Shown here piece by piece: positions 1-7,472 of a DNA stretch of 64,000 bases. The first letter of the stretch is position 1, and each line of letters opens with the position of its first letter. Location: positions 62,001 to 126,000 of the forward strand of contig CADCVH010000010.1 in assembly GCA_902806085.1 (NCBI GenBank), read 5' to 3'. A program made the translations under genes and the position numbers. The notes under the pieces are model-generated. The model made no database searches and was not told the origin of the DNA. It saw only the letters and a program-made list of their open reading frames with translations. This DNA is from an uncultured Rubrobacteraceae bacterium. Its GTDB lineage: Bacteria > Actinomycetota > Rubrobacteria > Rubrobacterales > Rubrobacteraceae.

Positions 1-264
1 GACGAGGCGGCCGAGGTGGTGCGGAGAACCCGGGAGGGCCTCTGCCGGGTCGGGTTGCCCGGGGAAACCACCCACTACGCCTTCTGCACCAACGGCAGCG
101 GCACGGCCGGCAGGCTCGGTATCCCCACGGTCGGCTTCGGGCCGGGCGACGCGGAGCTGGCCCACCGCGCCGACGAGCATGTGGAGGTAGGCCAACTCGT
201 AGCGGGGGCGAGGGGCTACGCCGCCATCGCCGAGCGGCTGACCGCCGGGGAGACCGGGGCGTGA
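1..264 (+). CDS. M20-family metallopeptidase, C-terminal end (YgeY-like)
   Basis: The reading frame is open from the first base of the window and stops at 262-264, so only about 87 C-terminal residues are present. The segment has the style of an M20/ArgE/DapE-type amidohydrolase C-terminus: a TNGSGTAGRLGIPTVGFGPG stretch followed by HRADEHVEV, where the conserved late metal-ligand His lies in this family. It overlaps the next gene by 4 nt, so the two are translationally coupled. In Escherichia coli the ygeX (diaminopropionate ammonia-lyase) and ygeY (M20 peptidase) genes are also neighbours, which supports the assignment. The substrate cannot be read from this fragment. Confidence 0.72.
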   Translation, partial: DEAAEVVRRTREGLCRVGLPGETTHYAFCTNGSGTAGRLGIPTVGFGPGDAELAHRADEHVEVGQLVAGARGYAAIAERLTAGETGA

Positions 265-1427
265 GCATCAGGACGCTCGTCAACCCGAACGCCCGGGAGA
301 TCCTCGACGCCCCGGTCCCGGACAGGGCTCCCCTGCGGTTCCACCGCCGGCTGCCCGGCTACGGGGAGACGCCGCTCGTGGACGCGCCGGGGATCGCCGA
401 GTCTTTGGGCGTGGGCAAGGTCCTCGTGAAGGACGAGTCGAATAGGTTGGGGCTGCCCGCCTTCAAGGTGCTCGGCGCGTCGTGGGCGGTCTACCGGGCG
501 CTGGAGGAGCGCCTCCCGGGGGGCGAAGGCTTCGGGGGTTGGGGGGCCGTCGAGGAGCTCCGGGAGAGGATCGCGCCGCTGCGGCCCCTCGACCTCGTGG
601 CGGCCACGGACGGCAACCACGGCCGCGCGCTGGCGCGCGTGGCCGGGCTCCTGGGGCTCGGGGCAAAGATCTTCGTGCCCGAGGACATGGCCGCCGCGCG
701 CCGGGAGGCCATAGCCGGCGAGGGTGCCGAGGTCATCGTGGTCCGGGGCACCTACGACGAGGCCGTCGAGCGCTCGGCCGAAGAGGCGGGGGAACACGGG
801 CTCGTCGTGTCCGACATGTCCTGGCCCGGCTACGAGCGGATACCTGGGTGGGTGATCGAGGGCTACTCGACCATGCTCTGGGAGATCGACGACCAGCTCG
901 AAAGGCGGGGAGAGGCGGGGCCGGATCTCGCGGTGGTGCAGGTCGGCGTCGGCGCCTTCGCCGCCGCCGTGACCCGCCACTTCCGCAGTCCGGTGAGGTC
1001 GCAGCACCCGAAGCTGCTGGGCGTGGAGCCGGCGGGCGCGGATTGCTTGCTCGAGTCGGTGGCGGCGGGGCGGATCGTGCCCGTGCCGGGGCCGCACGAC
1101 TCCATCATGGCGGGCCTCAACTGCGGGCGGCCCTCGCTGGTTGCCTGGCCGGCCGTGTCGGGGGGCGTAGATGTCCTCGTCGCCGTGGACGACGGGCCCG
1201 CTCGCGAGGCGATGCGCCTGACGGCCGCCTCCGGAATCGTGTCGGGCGAGACCGGGGCGGCGGGCCTCGGCGGGCTGCTCGAGCTCCTTCGCGGCGGGGG
1301 GAGCCGCGGGCGCGAGGAGGCGCGCCGGGCGCTGGGCGTGGGCGGGGAGAGCCGCGTCCTGCTCTTCAACTGCGAGGGCGCCACCGACCCCGACGGTTAC
1401 CGGCGGGTGATGGCCGGGGCGGGGTAG
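261..1427 (+). CDS. dpaL: diaminopropionate ammonia-lyase
   Basis: A 388-aa fold-type II PLP enzyme that would convert 2,3-diaminopropionate to pyruvate and two ammonia. The PLP lysine is Lys69 in PAFKVLGAS, which matches the family's FK-x-LGAS motif. A glycine-rich phosphate-binding region (VGVGAFAAA) follows, then the EPAGADCLLES and MAGLNCG stretches typical of DpaL. Length matches the family (about 390-400 aa). The GTG start overlaps the upstream peptidase stop by 4 nt. Together the pair suggests catabolism of an uncommon amino acid or its peptide. Threonine dehydratase-like enzymes are the main alternative, but the overall match favours DpaL. Confidence 0.88.
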   Translation: MSIRTLVNPNAREILDAPVPDRAPLRFHRRLPGYGETPLVDAPGIAESLGVGKVLVKDESNRLGLPAFKVLGASWAVYRALEERLPGGEGFGGWGAVEELRERIAPLRPLDLVAATDGNHGRALARVAGLLGLGAKIFVPEDMAAARREAIAGEGAEVIVVRGTYDEAVERSAEEAGEHGLVVSDMSWPGYERIPGWVIEGYSTMLWEIDDQLERRGEAGPDLAVVQVGVGAFAAAVTRHFRSPVRSQHPKLLGVEPAGADCLLESVAAGRIVPVPGPHDSIMAGLNCGRPSLVAWPAVSGGVDVLVAVDDGPAREAMRLTAASGIVSGETGAAGLGGLLELLRGGGSRGREEARRALGVGGESRVLLFNCEGATDPDGYRRVMAGAG

Positions 1428-1459
1428 CCGGGCTGTGACGCCCCTCCGCTCCGGGGTTA

Positions 1460-1595
1460 CTGACAAAAGGCCGTAGAGCTTGCTGACACGTCGCTGACAA
1501 GAAGACGCGGCTACAGACAACGTCGTGTGGTTCCTACAACCCGCCCCGGGTCCGCCGGTCCACGCAAGTAAGGTACACTGTAGCAATGTGTAGCA
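1460..1595 (+). promoter_or_regulatory. repeat-rich control region upstream of the Crp/Fnr gene
   Basis: The 223-bp gap before the regulator holds three copies of CTGACA (1460-1465, 1483-1488, 1494-1499), the last two inside GCTGACA. Further down is a direct repeat TGTAGCA at 1579-1585 and 1589-1595, spaced exactly 10 bp, next to a possible -10 TACACT (1574-1579). Such phased repeats are typical of regulator binding, and autoregulation by the downstream Crp/Fnr protein is an obvious but untested idea. Confidence 0.4.
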
Positions 1596-1650
1596 GGTAC
1601 GACACCGGGGGAACGGGGACGCAGTGACGGACGTTAGCGGGGGGCTTTAG

Positions 1651-2346
1651 ATGGACGTGGATCCTTCCCTGTCGGAGTACACCGAGCTCCAGGAGCAGGA
1701 GAGCCGCTCGCTCCTGCGGCTGATAGAGGAGATGGGTATCGCCACCGCCGACCGGACCTACAGGCCTGGGGACGCCGTCTACCGCCAGGGCGAGTACGGC
1801 GACGCGCTCTACGTGCTGGTCTCCGGCGTCCTGAAGCTCTTCCGCCCCTACTCGGGCAGCAAGGAGGCGACGCTTCGGCTGCTCACCTCGTGGGACATCT
1901 TCGGGCACCTGGCCTTCGCCGGCGAGGCGCGCCAGCGCGCCTACGCCGAGGCCGTCACCGAATGCCGGGTCACCAAGATCCCCAAGGTCTTCGTCGAGCG
2001 GGCCGTCAGGCAGGAGCCGCGGGTGGCGTTCAAGATCATGACGCTCCTGGAGCTGCGCCTGGTGCAGTACGAGGAGCTCGTCAAGTGCCTGCTCCCCCGC
2101 GAGACGGAGGTACGCCTCGCCAACCTTCTGCCGATCCTGGCCCAGAAGTTCGGCGACCGCCAGGACGGCGTCGTCACCATAGACCTCCGCCTGACCCATC
2201 AGGACCTGGCTGCGATGGTCGCCTCCACCCGCGAGTCCGTCACCAAGGTCCTCAACGAGATGCGAAACCGCGACCTCATAGAGGTCGACGCCGGGCGCAT
2301 CACGCTCAAAGACTGGCGGGCACTCGTCAAACTGAGCGGGCCGTAA
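1651..2346 (+). CDS. Crp/Fnr family transcriptional regulator
   Basis: A 231-aa protein with a cyclic-nucleotide-binding-like beta-barrel (about residues 20-130; YRQGEYGDALYVLVSG matches the family's G-x-x-G-x-x-L-Y-x-x-x-x-G) and a C-terminal HTH_Crp domain. The recognition-helix region is LTHQDLAAMVASTRESVTKVL, near residues 178-198. The barrel lacks the RxSS-type cAMP pocket and I see no N-terminal cysteine cluster for an Fe-S sensor, so the effector is unknown. It is preceded by a long repeat-containing upstream region and probably transcribed alone. Confidence 0.88.
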   Translation: MDVDPSLSEYTELQEQESRSLLRLIEEMGIATADRTYRPGDAVYRQGEYGDALYVLVSGVLKLFRPYSGSKEATLRLLTSWDIFGHLAFAGEARQRAYAEAVTECRVTKIPKVFVERAVRQEPRVAFKIMTLLELRLVQYEELVKCLLPRETEVRLANLLPILAQKFGDRQDGVVTIDLRLTHQDLAAMVASTRESVTKVLNEMRNRDLIEVDAGRITLKDWRALVKLSGP

Positions 2347-2410
2347 GCCGGCACGCTACGGCTTCGCCTCCGCTTCCGGCACGGCGCCGCACGCCTCCGA
2401 AGGCGCTTCG

Positions 2411-2438
2411 CTGACAAGCTGAAATGCTTCTGTAATAG
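2411..2438 (+). promoter_or_regulatory. putative promoter of uppP
   Basis: CTGACA (2411-2416, one mismatch to TTGACA), a 16-nt spacer and TAATAG (2433-2438), about 40 nt before the uppP start codon. Judged by eye only. Confidence 0.45.
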
Positions 2439-2476
2439 TATGCGGGCCGCGTTCGCTAGACCGAAGGACGAGAGTC

Positions 2477-3313
2477 TTGCTGGAGCTTTTACAGGCCGTA
2501 CTGCTGGGCGTCGTGCAGGGGCTCACGGAGTTCTTGCCCGTCTCGAGCTCGGGGCATCTGTTGTTGGGGCAGTATTTTCTTGGGCTGGATCAGGACCGCT
2601 TCGGGCTCTCTTTCGACGTGGCGCTTCACATGGGGACGCTGCTTGCGGTGGTCTCGTACTTCTGGCGGGATTTGCTGCGGATGGCGCTCGCGTTCTTCCG
2701 GTCCTTCGTCGGTCGGGACCTGAGAAACGACGCCGACCAGAGGATGGCCTACCTCATAATCGCCTCCACGGTGCCGGCGGCCCTGATCGGGTTCTTCCTC
2801 GAAGACTTTTTCGAGGGGGAGACGGTGCGCTCTCCCTGGGTGGTGGTCTTCAACTTCGTGCTGATCGGGGCGCTGTTCATAGTGGGGGAGGTTGTCGGGG
2901 CCCGAACCCGGCGGGCCGACAAGCTGGGTTTCGGGGAGGCGGTCGGCATCGGGTTCGCCCAGGCCGCGGCGCTCGTGCCGGGGGTCTCGCGATCGGGGGC
3001 GACGATGACGCTCGGCCTGTTTCTGGGGCTCAGGCGCGAGGAGGCCGCGCGGTTCTCTTTCCTGATGAGCGTGCCGATCATCGCCGGGGCGGGTGGGCTG
3101 AAGGTGGGGGAGGTGATCTCGAACGGCATGAGCCTCTCCCAGACGCTCCTCTTCGTGGTCGGCTTCGTGACCTCGGCTGCGGTCGGGTACGTGACGATCC
3201 GGTTCCTGCTGAACTACCTCACGAACCACAGCTTGCGGGCCTTCGCGTTCTACCGCTTCGCGGTCGCCGGCGTGGTAACGGTCTTGCTCCTGATAGGCGT
3301 GGGGGGCTTTTGA
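2477..3313 (+). CDS. uppP: undecaprenyl-diphosphatase UppP (BacA)
   Basis: A 278-aa integral membrane phosphatase that dephosphorylates undecaprenyl diphosphate, recycling the lipid carrier for peptidoglycan and other envelope polymers. Both signature motifs are present: EFLPVSSSGHL near residues 18-28 and PGVSRSGATM near residues 172-181, which form the active site facing the periplasm. Several hydrophobic helices span the rest, and the length is normal. The TTG start is the first in frame and places the first motif at its usual position. Overproduction of this family gives bacitracin resistance in other bacteria. The promoter of the next gene overlaps its stop codon. Confidence 0.96.
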   Translation: MLELLQAVLLGVVQGLTEFLPVSSSGHLLLGQYFLGLDQDRFGLSFDVALHMGTLLAVVSYFWRDLLRMALAFFRSFVGRDLRNDADQRMAYLIIASTVPAALIGFFLEDFFEGETVRSPWVVVFNFVLIGALFIVGEVVGARTRRADKLGFGEAVGIGFAQAAALVPGVSRSGATMTLGLFLGLRREEAARFSFLMSVPIIAGAGGLKVGEVISNGMSLSQTLLFVVGFVTSAAVGYVTIRFLLNYLTNHSLRAFAFYRFAVAGVVTVLLLIGVGGF

Positions 3314-3339
3314 CAAACGCCGCGTCCCTCTGGTACTTT
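3310..3339 (+). promoter_or_regulatory. promoter of pheA overlapping the uppP stop codon
   Basis: A perfect -35 TTGACA (3310-3315) contains the uppP TGA stop. An 18-nt spacer and -10 TACTTT (3334-3339), preceded by TGG, follow. It would give pheA its own transcript with a leader of roughly 135 nt. Confidence 0.6.
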
Positions 3340-3386
3340 GAAACCATCATGCGACGCCCTCTTCCGACAGCGCGGCGATTTACCGG

Positions 3387-3427
3387 GGAGGGGCGCGCCC
3401 GCTCCTGACGCGCGGTTCCGCCCCTCC
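3387..3427 (+). promoter_or_regulatory. inverted repeat in the pheA leader
   Basis: GGAGGGGCG (3387-3395) pairs perfectly with CGCCCCTCC (3419-3427) across a GC-rich loop. A 19-codon reading frame (ATG 3349, stop 3406-3408) ends inside the loop. It has only one Phe codon, so a classical phenylalanine attenuator is not supported, but the leader is clearly able to fold. Confidence 0.4.
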
Positions 3428-3479
3428 AGACCACCCGAGCCGGGATCGTCAACACCCAAGAACGGAGGACACGGACGCC

Positions 3480-4682
3480 GTGATTCCATCGGAACCCTTA
3501 CGCGAAAACGCGGAACAGCAACTGGACGAAGAAGGCGGCCGCGCCGCCGCGGCGGACGACGCCGAGATGGACGATGCCGAGATGGACGATGCCGAGATGG
3601 ACGATGCCGAGATGGACGAGCTTCGGGCGGGGATAGACGCGGTGGACGCCGAGATCGTGCGCCTGCTCGACCGGAGGGCGTCGCTGGCGCGCAGGATCGG
3701 CGAGTTCAAGCAGCAGAGGGGGATGGCCGTGTACGCGCCGGCACGGGAGCGCGTGGTGCTGGACCGGGTGACGGCCCTCGGCGACGGCGAGTTCCCGAAG
3801 CGGGGCCTCGAGGCCGTCTTCCGCGAGATCATCTCCACCTCCGTCTCCCTCGAGACCCGCCTGAAGGTGGCGTACCTGGGCCCCGAGGCGACGTTCACCC
3901 ACGAGGCGGCCCTGCGGTCGTTCGGGACCAGCATCGAGTTGCAGCCCCAGGCGACGGTGGCCGAGGTCTTCGCCCGCGTGGAGAGGGGGGAGGCCGAGCA
4001 CGGGGTCGTCCCCGTCGAGAACTCGATGGAGGGCGCGGTCACCCACACTCTCGACGAGATGATGAACAGCCCGCTGAAGGTCTGCGGCGAGGTCTACCTT
4101 CCCGTCTCCCAGAACCTCCTCTCCGCCGAGAGTTCCCCGGAGAAGATCGAGCTCGTCTGCTCGCACCCGATGGCGCTTGCCCAGGCGGCCTCCTGGCTGC
4201 GGCGGGAGCTGCCAGGCGCGCGCCTGGAGGAGGTCGAGTCCACCGCCGAGGCGGCCCGCCGCGCGGCCTTCCAGCCCGGGGTGGCCGCGGTTGGGAGCGC
4301 GTTGGCGGCCGAGGCGCACGGGCTAAAGGTGCTGGCGCGGAACATTCAGGAGGCCAGGACGAACACGACGCGGTTCATCGTGTTGGGGCGTTCGTGGGCG
4401 GCCCGCACCGGGAGGGACAAGACCAGCGTGGTGTTCTCTGTCAAAGACAGGCCGGGGGTGCTAAAGGAGGCGCTCTCGTCGTTCGCGTCGCAGGGGATCA
4501 ACCTGACCCGCATCGAGAGCCGCCCGAGCCGCAAGCGCGCCTGGACCTACGTCTTTTTCGCGGACTTCAAGGGGCACCCGGACGAGGAGCGGGTAAAGCG
4601 GGCGCTCGAGGCGCTCGAAGAGCATTGCCCTTACGTCGGCCTGATCGGGGCCTACCCGGAGGTCCGGCCGGAGTTCTCCTGA
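3480..4682 (+). CDS. pheA: bifunctional chorismate mutase / prephenate dehydratase (P-protein)
   Basis: A 400-aa enzyme for two steps of phenylalanine synthesis. After an acidic N-terminus (about residues 1-45) comes an AroQ-type chorismate mutase helix domain (LRAGIDAVDAEIVRLLDRR, about 46-130). The prephenate dehydratase domain starts at VAYLGPEATFTHEAA, and the catalytic-type NTTRFIVLG motif is near residue 300. A C-terminal ACT domain carries GALxxAL/ESRPS-like elements (GVLKEALSSF, RIESRPSR) for phenylalanine feedback. A GTG start at 3480 has a GGAGG 11 nt upstream. Four tandem 15-bp repeats fall just before the mutase domain and contain in-frame ATG codons, so the start could lie inside them. 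Confidence 0.93.
   Translation: MIPSEPLRENAEQQLDEEGGRAAAADDAEMDDAEMDDAEMDDAEMDELRAGIDAVDAEIVRLLDRRASLARRIGEFKQQRGMAVYAPARERVVLDRVTALGDGEFPKRGLEAVFREIISTSVSLETRLKVAYLGPEATFTHEAALRSFGTSIELQPQATVAEVFARVERGEAEHGVVPVENSMEGAVTHTLDEMMNSPLKVCGEVYLPVSQNLLSAESSPEKIELVCSHPMALAQAASWLRRELPGARLEEVESTAEAARRAAFQPGVAAVGSALAAEAHGLKVLARNIQEARTNTTRFIVLGRSWAARTGRDKTSVVFSVKDRPGVLKEALSSFASQGINLTRIESRPSRKRAWTYVFFADFKGHPDEERVKRALEALEEHCPYVGLIGAYPEVRPEFS
3558..3617 (+). repeat. four tandem 15-bp units within pheA
   Basis: Four direct copies of GAYGCCGAGATGGAC, encoding (DAEMD)x4 immediately before the chorismate mutase domain. Copies 2-4 are identical and copy 1 differs at one base. The unit length is a multiple of three, so copy-number change would keep the frame. 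Each unit also carries an ATG. Confidence 0.95.
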
Positions 4683-4690
4683 CCCCCTCC

Positions 4691-4915
4691 ATGGACTTCA
4701 AGGCCGCCGCGAGGGAGGTGCTCAGAGAGGTGGGTCACCCCCTGCACTACGGGGACATCACCGAGATCGCGCTCGAGTCCGGTTACCTGCAAAGCGCGGG
4801 CCGCACGCCCCAGAACACCATGCGCGCCCGCCTCTCCGTGGACGTGCGCGACAACCCCGAATCGCCGTTCGTCCAGACGGCCCCCGGCGTCTACGCCCTG
4901 CGGCCCGCGAATTGA
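4691..4915 (+). CDS. HARE-HTH domain protein, 74 aa
   Basis: A short protein that is almost entirely one HARE-HTH (HB1/ASXL) winged-helix domain: MDFKAAAREVLREVG, then the core LHYGDITEIAL, then RTPQNTMRARLS, and PFVQTAPGVYAL, where the wing strand normally lies. The family is known from RNA polymerase delta subunits, restriction systems and chromatin proteins, where it is thought to bind DNA or sense modified DNA. It starts 8 nt after pheA and is probably in the same transcript, although no strong ribosome-binding site is visible. A free-standing domain without a partner enzyme is uncommon. Confidence 0.72.
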   Translation: MDFKAAAREVLREVGHPLHYGDITEIALESGYLQSAGRTPQNTMRARLSVDVRDNPESPFVQTAPGVYALRPAN

Positions 4916-4927
4916 GCCCCACCGAGA

Positions 4928-4936
4928 TGCTATATT
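4928..4936 (+). promoter_or_regulatory. extended -10 promoter
   Basis: TG (4928-4929), one base, then TATATT (4931-4936): an extended -10 element 37 nt before the ATG of the next gene, which has GAGGAG (4962-4967) as ribosome-binding site. Confidence 0.55.
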
Positions 4937-4972
4937 GGCGCCCAAGCATTTTTTCAAGGTCGAGGAGATACC

Positions 4973-5986
4973 ATGGTCGAGGTAGGGGATAGGGCGGTAG
5001 AGGCCGCCTGGAAGCTCAGGAACCTGAAGGACTTTGACCGGCGGCTGGAGCGGGCCGCCGCGAGGCTGGACGAGGTCACCGGCGGGCTCGCCGCCATGAT
5101 CGTCTACGAGACGGCCCTCATGAAGAGCGGGCGCCCCCCCGAGGAGGTGCGGGAGAAGGTCCGCTCCTTCCGCGGGACCTTCGAGGACGAGGAGGAGCCG
5201 CTAACGATGGCCCACGCCAGCGGCATAATGAACGTCGAGGGCAACGACTGGTTTTTCGGGGACAACGAACTGCGGGTCCTTACCGGCAAGCTCCTCGGCC
5301 AGTTCCAGCACCGGGTCGCCCAGTACAACTACGTGGACGAGAGGGAGGTGCTCAGGCGCTGGGCCGACGGCTACGACACCCGCCTCTTCGTGCGGCGCAG
5401 GATCTTCGAGACCGAGCCCATAATCGGCGTGGTCGGCGGCCTGGACTTCTCCCTCCTCCAACACCTACGCGTCGCCGCCGGCGGCGACACCCTCGTCCCG
5501 ACCGCCGAGGTCGCCCGGGCGCTCGAAGCCCTGGGCTTCGGGCTCGACCCGGCAGACCCTTACGAGACGCTCGCCGCCGCGGAAGACCTCGCGCTGCGCC
5601 TGGACCTCCCCGCCCCCGTGGTGGGCGAGATGCTCGCGGAGCTCGGCCGCGAGGGCTTCGAGGACTACCCGGAGCCCCCGAGGGAGCAGGCGCCCGACGC
5701 CGCCTCGGCGACGCCCCAGGACGAGGCCGTCGCCTCCGAGGGCGGGCCAGTCTCCGGCGGGGCGGCCGACGAGCCCCGGGCGCAGAAGCCGGTCCCCCCG
5801 GAGCGGGGCGAGCGCTCGGAGGTGGCGGCTGACCCCGCGGCGGGAGAGGAGCCGTCCAGGGTCCAGGACCCGCAGGCCAAGGACGCGCCGGCGGTCGCGG
5901 AGGAGGAAGGGCCGGCCAGGGGGGCGACGCCCCCGGAAGCCGGCCGGGAAGACCAGCCCGGAACCTCCGGGCGGGAGGATGCATAG
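4973..5986 (+). CDS. protein of unknown function with acidic, Pro/Ala-rich tail
   Basis: A 337-aa soluble protein that I do not recognise. Residues 1-230 look folded: an amphipathic helical start (RLERAAARLDEVTGG), a region with ASGIMNVEGNDWFFGDNEL, then a segment EREVLRRWADGYDTRLFVRRRIFE. The last 100 residues (about 235-337) are low-complexity, rich in Pro, Glu, Ala and Gly, and are probably disordered. No catalytic motif or membrane segment is visible. The ATG at 4973 has a good Shine-Dalgarno, and an extended -10 lies upstream, so expression is likely. The tail resembles those of proteins that dock to a partner, but nothing in the sequence says which. Confidence 0.7.
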   Translation: MVEVGDRAVEAAWKLRNLKDFDRRLERAAARLDEVTGGLAAMIVYETALMKSGRPPEEVREKVRSFRGTFEDEEEPLTMAHASGIMNVEGNDWFFGDNELRVLTGKLLGQFQHRVAQYNYVDEREVLRRWADGYDTRLFVRRRIFETEPIIGVVGGLDFSLLQHLRVAAGGDTLVPTAEVARALEALGFGLDPADPYETLAAAEDLALRLDLPAPVVGEMLAELGREGFEDYPEPPREQAPDAASATPQDEAVASEGGPVSGGAADEPRAQKPVPPERGERSEVAADPAAGEEPSRVQDPQAKDAPAVAEEEGPARGATPPEAGREDQPGTSGREDA

Positions 5987-5999
5987 AAGGGCGCCGAGG

Positions 6000-6008
6000 T
6001 GGTAGAAT
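6000..6008 (+). promoter_or_regulatory. extended -10 promoter before the cold-shock fusion gene
   Basis: TG (6000-6001), one base, TAGAAT (6003-6008). A leader of about 85 nt would precede the start codon at 6100, a length compatible with leader-based control as in other cold-shock genes. Confidence 0.55.
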
Positions 6009-6099
6009 GCCGGGCGGAATCATCGAGGGACATCGTCGATCACCGTTCGAAAACCACCTCTCGTAACCGACGGCAGGGCAAGAAGGAGCAGGCGGTAGC

Positions 6100-6765
6100 A
6101 TGGCAGACTCCAGAAAGCGCATAGCGTTGAAACCCCACATGGACAGCATCCGGGAGTGGGTGGAGGCGGGCAAGACGGACGACTGGATCGCCGACGCCCT
6201 CGGGACGAGCGCCTCTTCGGTGCAGTCCTTCCGTTCCCGCAACGACATCTACCGCCGAGAGCGGGGCCCCCGGGAGCCCGAGGTCCTCTTCGAGGGCGTG
6301 CTCGACCACGGCGAGAACGACGGCTGGGGCCTCTGGCTGGATCCCGCGGTCGCGGAAGACCCGATCTGGAAAGAGCACTGGGCCGGTGTCGAGGCCGTGG
6401 TCGTCAAGGTCGCCGAAGACTCTATAGTCCTAGAACCGGACGCGGGCGAGACCGGCGAGACCGGGGGGGGCGCCGAGGGCCAATCCTGGACGCTCGTCGC
6501 GGCCAACGGCCGGGGCGAGTCCGACGAAGGGCCGGAGGAGGCGGGGGAGACGGCCGGGCCCGAGCGGGAGCAGGGGCGGGTCAAGTGGTTCGACCCGGAG
6601 AAGGGCTACGGTTTCCTGGTGCGCCCGACGGGCGACGACCTGTTCGTGCACCACTCGGAGGTCGAGGGAGACCCGTCCGCCCTCTCGCCGAACGGTGAGG
6701 TCGAGTACGAGGTCGGCCGCAACGACCGCGGCCCCAACGCCCGCAGCGTGCGCACCCTGGGGTAG
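6100..6765 (+). CDS. HTH-like plus cold-shock-domain fusion protein
   Basis: A 221-aa protein with an N-terminal helix-turn-helix-like segment (about residues 10-50: HMDSIREWVEAG, DDWIADALGTSASSVQSFR). A middle region around 65-110 may form a small beta domain (FEGVLDHGENDGWGLWLDP). An acidic linker leads to a C-terminal cold-shock domain (about 155-221). That domain carries both RNA-binding motifs, KWFDPEKGYGF (RNP1-like) and DLFVHHSEV (RNP2-like). A regular CspA is about 67 aa, so this is a larger architecture. It may couple sequence-specific DNA recognition with single-strand nucleic acid binding; that role is inference. Confidence 0.78.
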   Translation: MADSRKRIALKPHMDSIREWVEAGKTDDWIADALGTSASSVQSFRSRNDIYRRERGPREPEVLFEGVLDHGENDGWGLWLDPAVAEDPIWKEHWAGVEAVVVKVAEDSIVLEPDAGETGETGGGAEGQSWTLVAANGRGESDEGPEEAGETAGPEREQGRVKWFDPEKGYGFLVRPTGDDLFVHHSEVEGDPSALSPNGEVEYEVGRNDRGPNARSVRTLG

Positions 6766-6779
6766 ACCCCCGGGGCCGG

Positions 6780-7445
6780 CTACTCCGCCCTGATCGTGTC
6801 CGGGCCCCCTTCGCCCGGCAGGTGAACGGTAGAGGCGAGGTCCAAAAGCTCCGGGCCCGGGCCGTTTCGCCCCCAGCCTATGCGCGTGATCGAGGCGTTC
6901 GCCGCCCGACGCCTTCCGGGCAGAACCTCCGGGCCGAACCTGTCCCGCAGGAACGCCCGCATCGCGCCCCCGTGGGAGACCACGACGATTCGCGCCCCGT
7001 CCGGATGGTTGGCCCTTAGCTCGGAGATCGCCGCCTCGAACCGCCCCATGACTTCCTCGTCGGTCTCCGCGCCGGCGAAGGCCCAGCGCTCTTCCTCCGG
7101 CAGGGCGAGAAACGTCTCGGCAAACTGCGGATTCTGCGCCTCCTGCTCGACCCAGGTGTGGCCTTCGAGGACGCCGCCGTGCCGTTCGCTCAGGCCCGCC
7201 AGCGGGACGACCTCGTCGCGATAGCCGGCCTCCCGGGCGATTATCCGGGCGGTCTCGAAGGCCCGCGCGAGCGGGCTGGAGTACAGGGCGTCGAAGGGTT
7301 CTCTGGCCAGGGCCCGTCCGGCGAGGGCGGCCTGCCAGCGTCCTTCGTCGGAGAGGGGGAACTCCATCTGGCCCTGCCAAACGCCTTTCGCGTTTGCCGT
7401 GGACTGACCGTGGCGCACCAGAAGTAGCTCCTGTCGTTCGGGCAT
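6780..7445 (-). CDS. histidine phosphatase family protein (phosphoglycerate mutase-like)
   Basis: A 221-aa enzyme with the phosphohistidine motif LLLVRHGQSTAN near the N-terminus, a second arginine region (SPLARAFETARII), and the late catalytic His in VVSHGGAMRAFL. This places it in the branch-1 histidine phosphatases (dPGM/CobC/broad-specificity phosphatases); the substrate cannot be told. I chose the ATG at 7445 over the one at 7463. TATCTT lies between them and could serve as a -10 giving a leaderless transcript, and the protein then begins MPERQELLLVRHG, as homologues do. The gene converges with the cold-shock fusion gene. Confidence 0.88.
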   Translation of the reverse strand: MPERQELLLVRHGQSTANAKGVWQGQMEFPLSDEGRWQAALAGRALAREPFDALYSSPLARAFETARIIAREAGYRDEVVPLAGLSERHGGVLEGHTWVEQEAQNPQFAETFLALPEEERWAFAGAETDEEVMGRFEAAISELRANHPDGARIVVVSHGGAMRAFLRDRFGPEVLPGRRRAANASITRIGWGRNGPGPELLDLASTVHLPGEGGPDTIRAE

Positions 7446-7472
7446 GGGCACAAGATAGAGCATGGGGGCCGT

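Noticed and set aside
3349-3408. 19-codon frame in the pheA leader as an attenuator leader peptide
   Set aside because: Only one Phe codon, no codon run, no visible ribosome-binding site and no terminator/antiterminator pair with a T-run.
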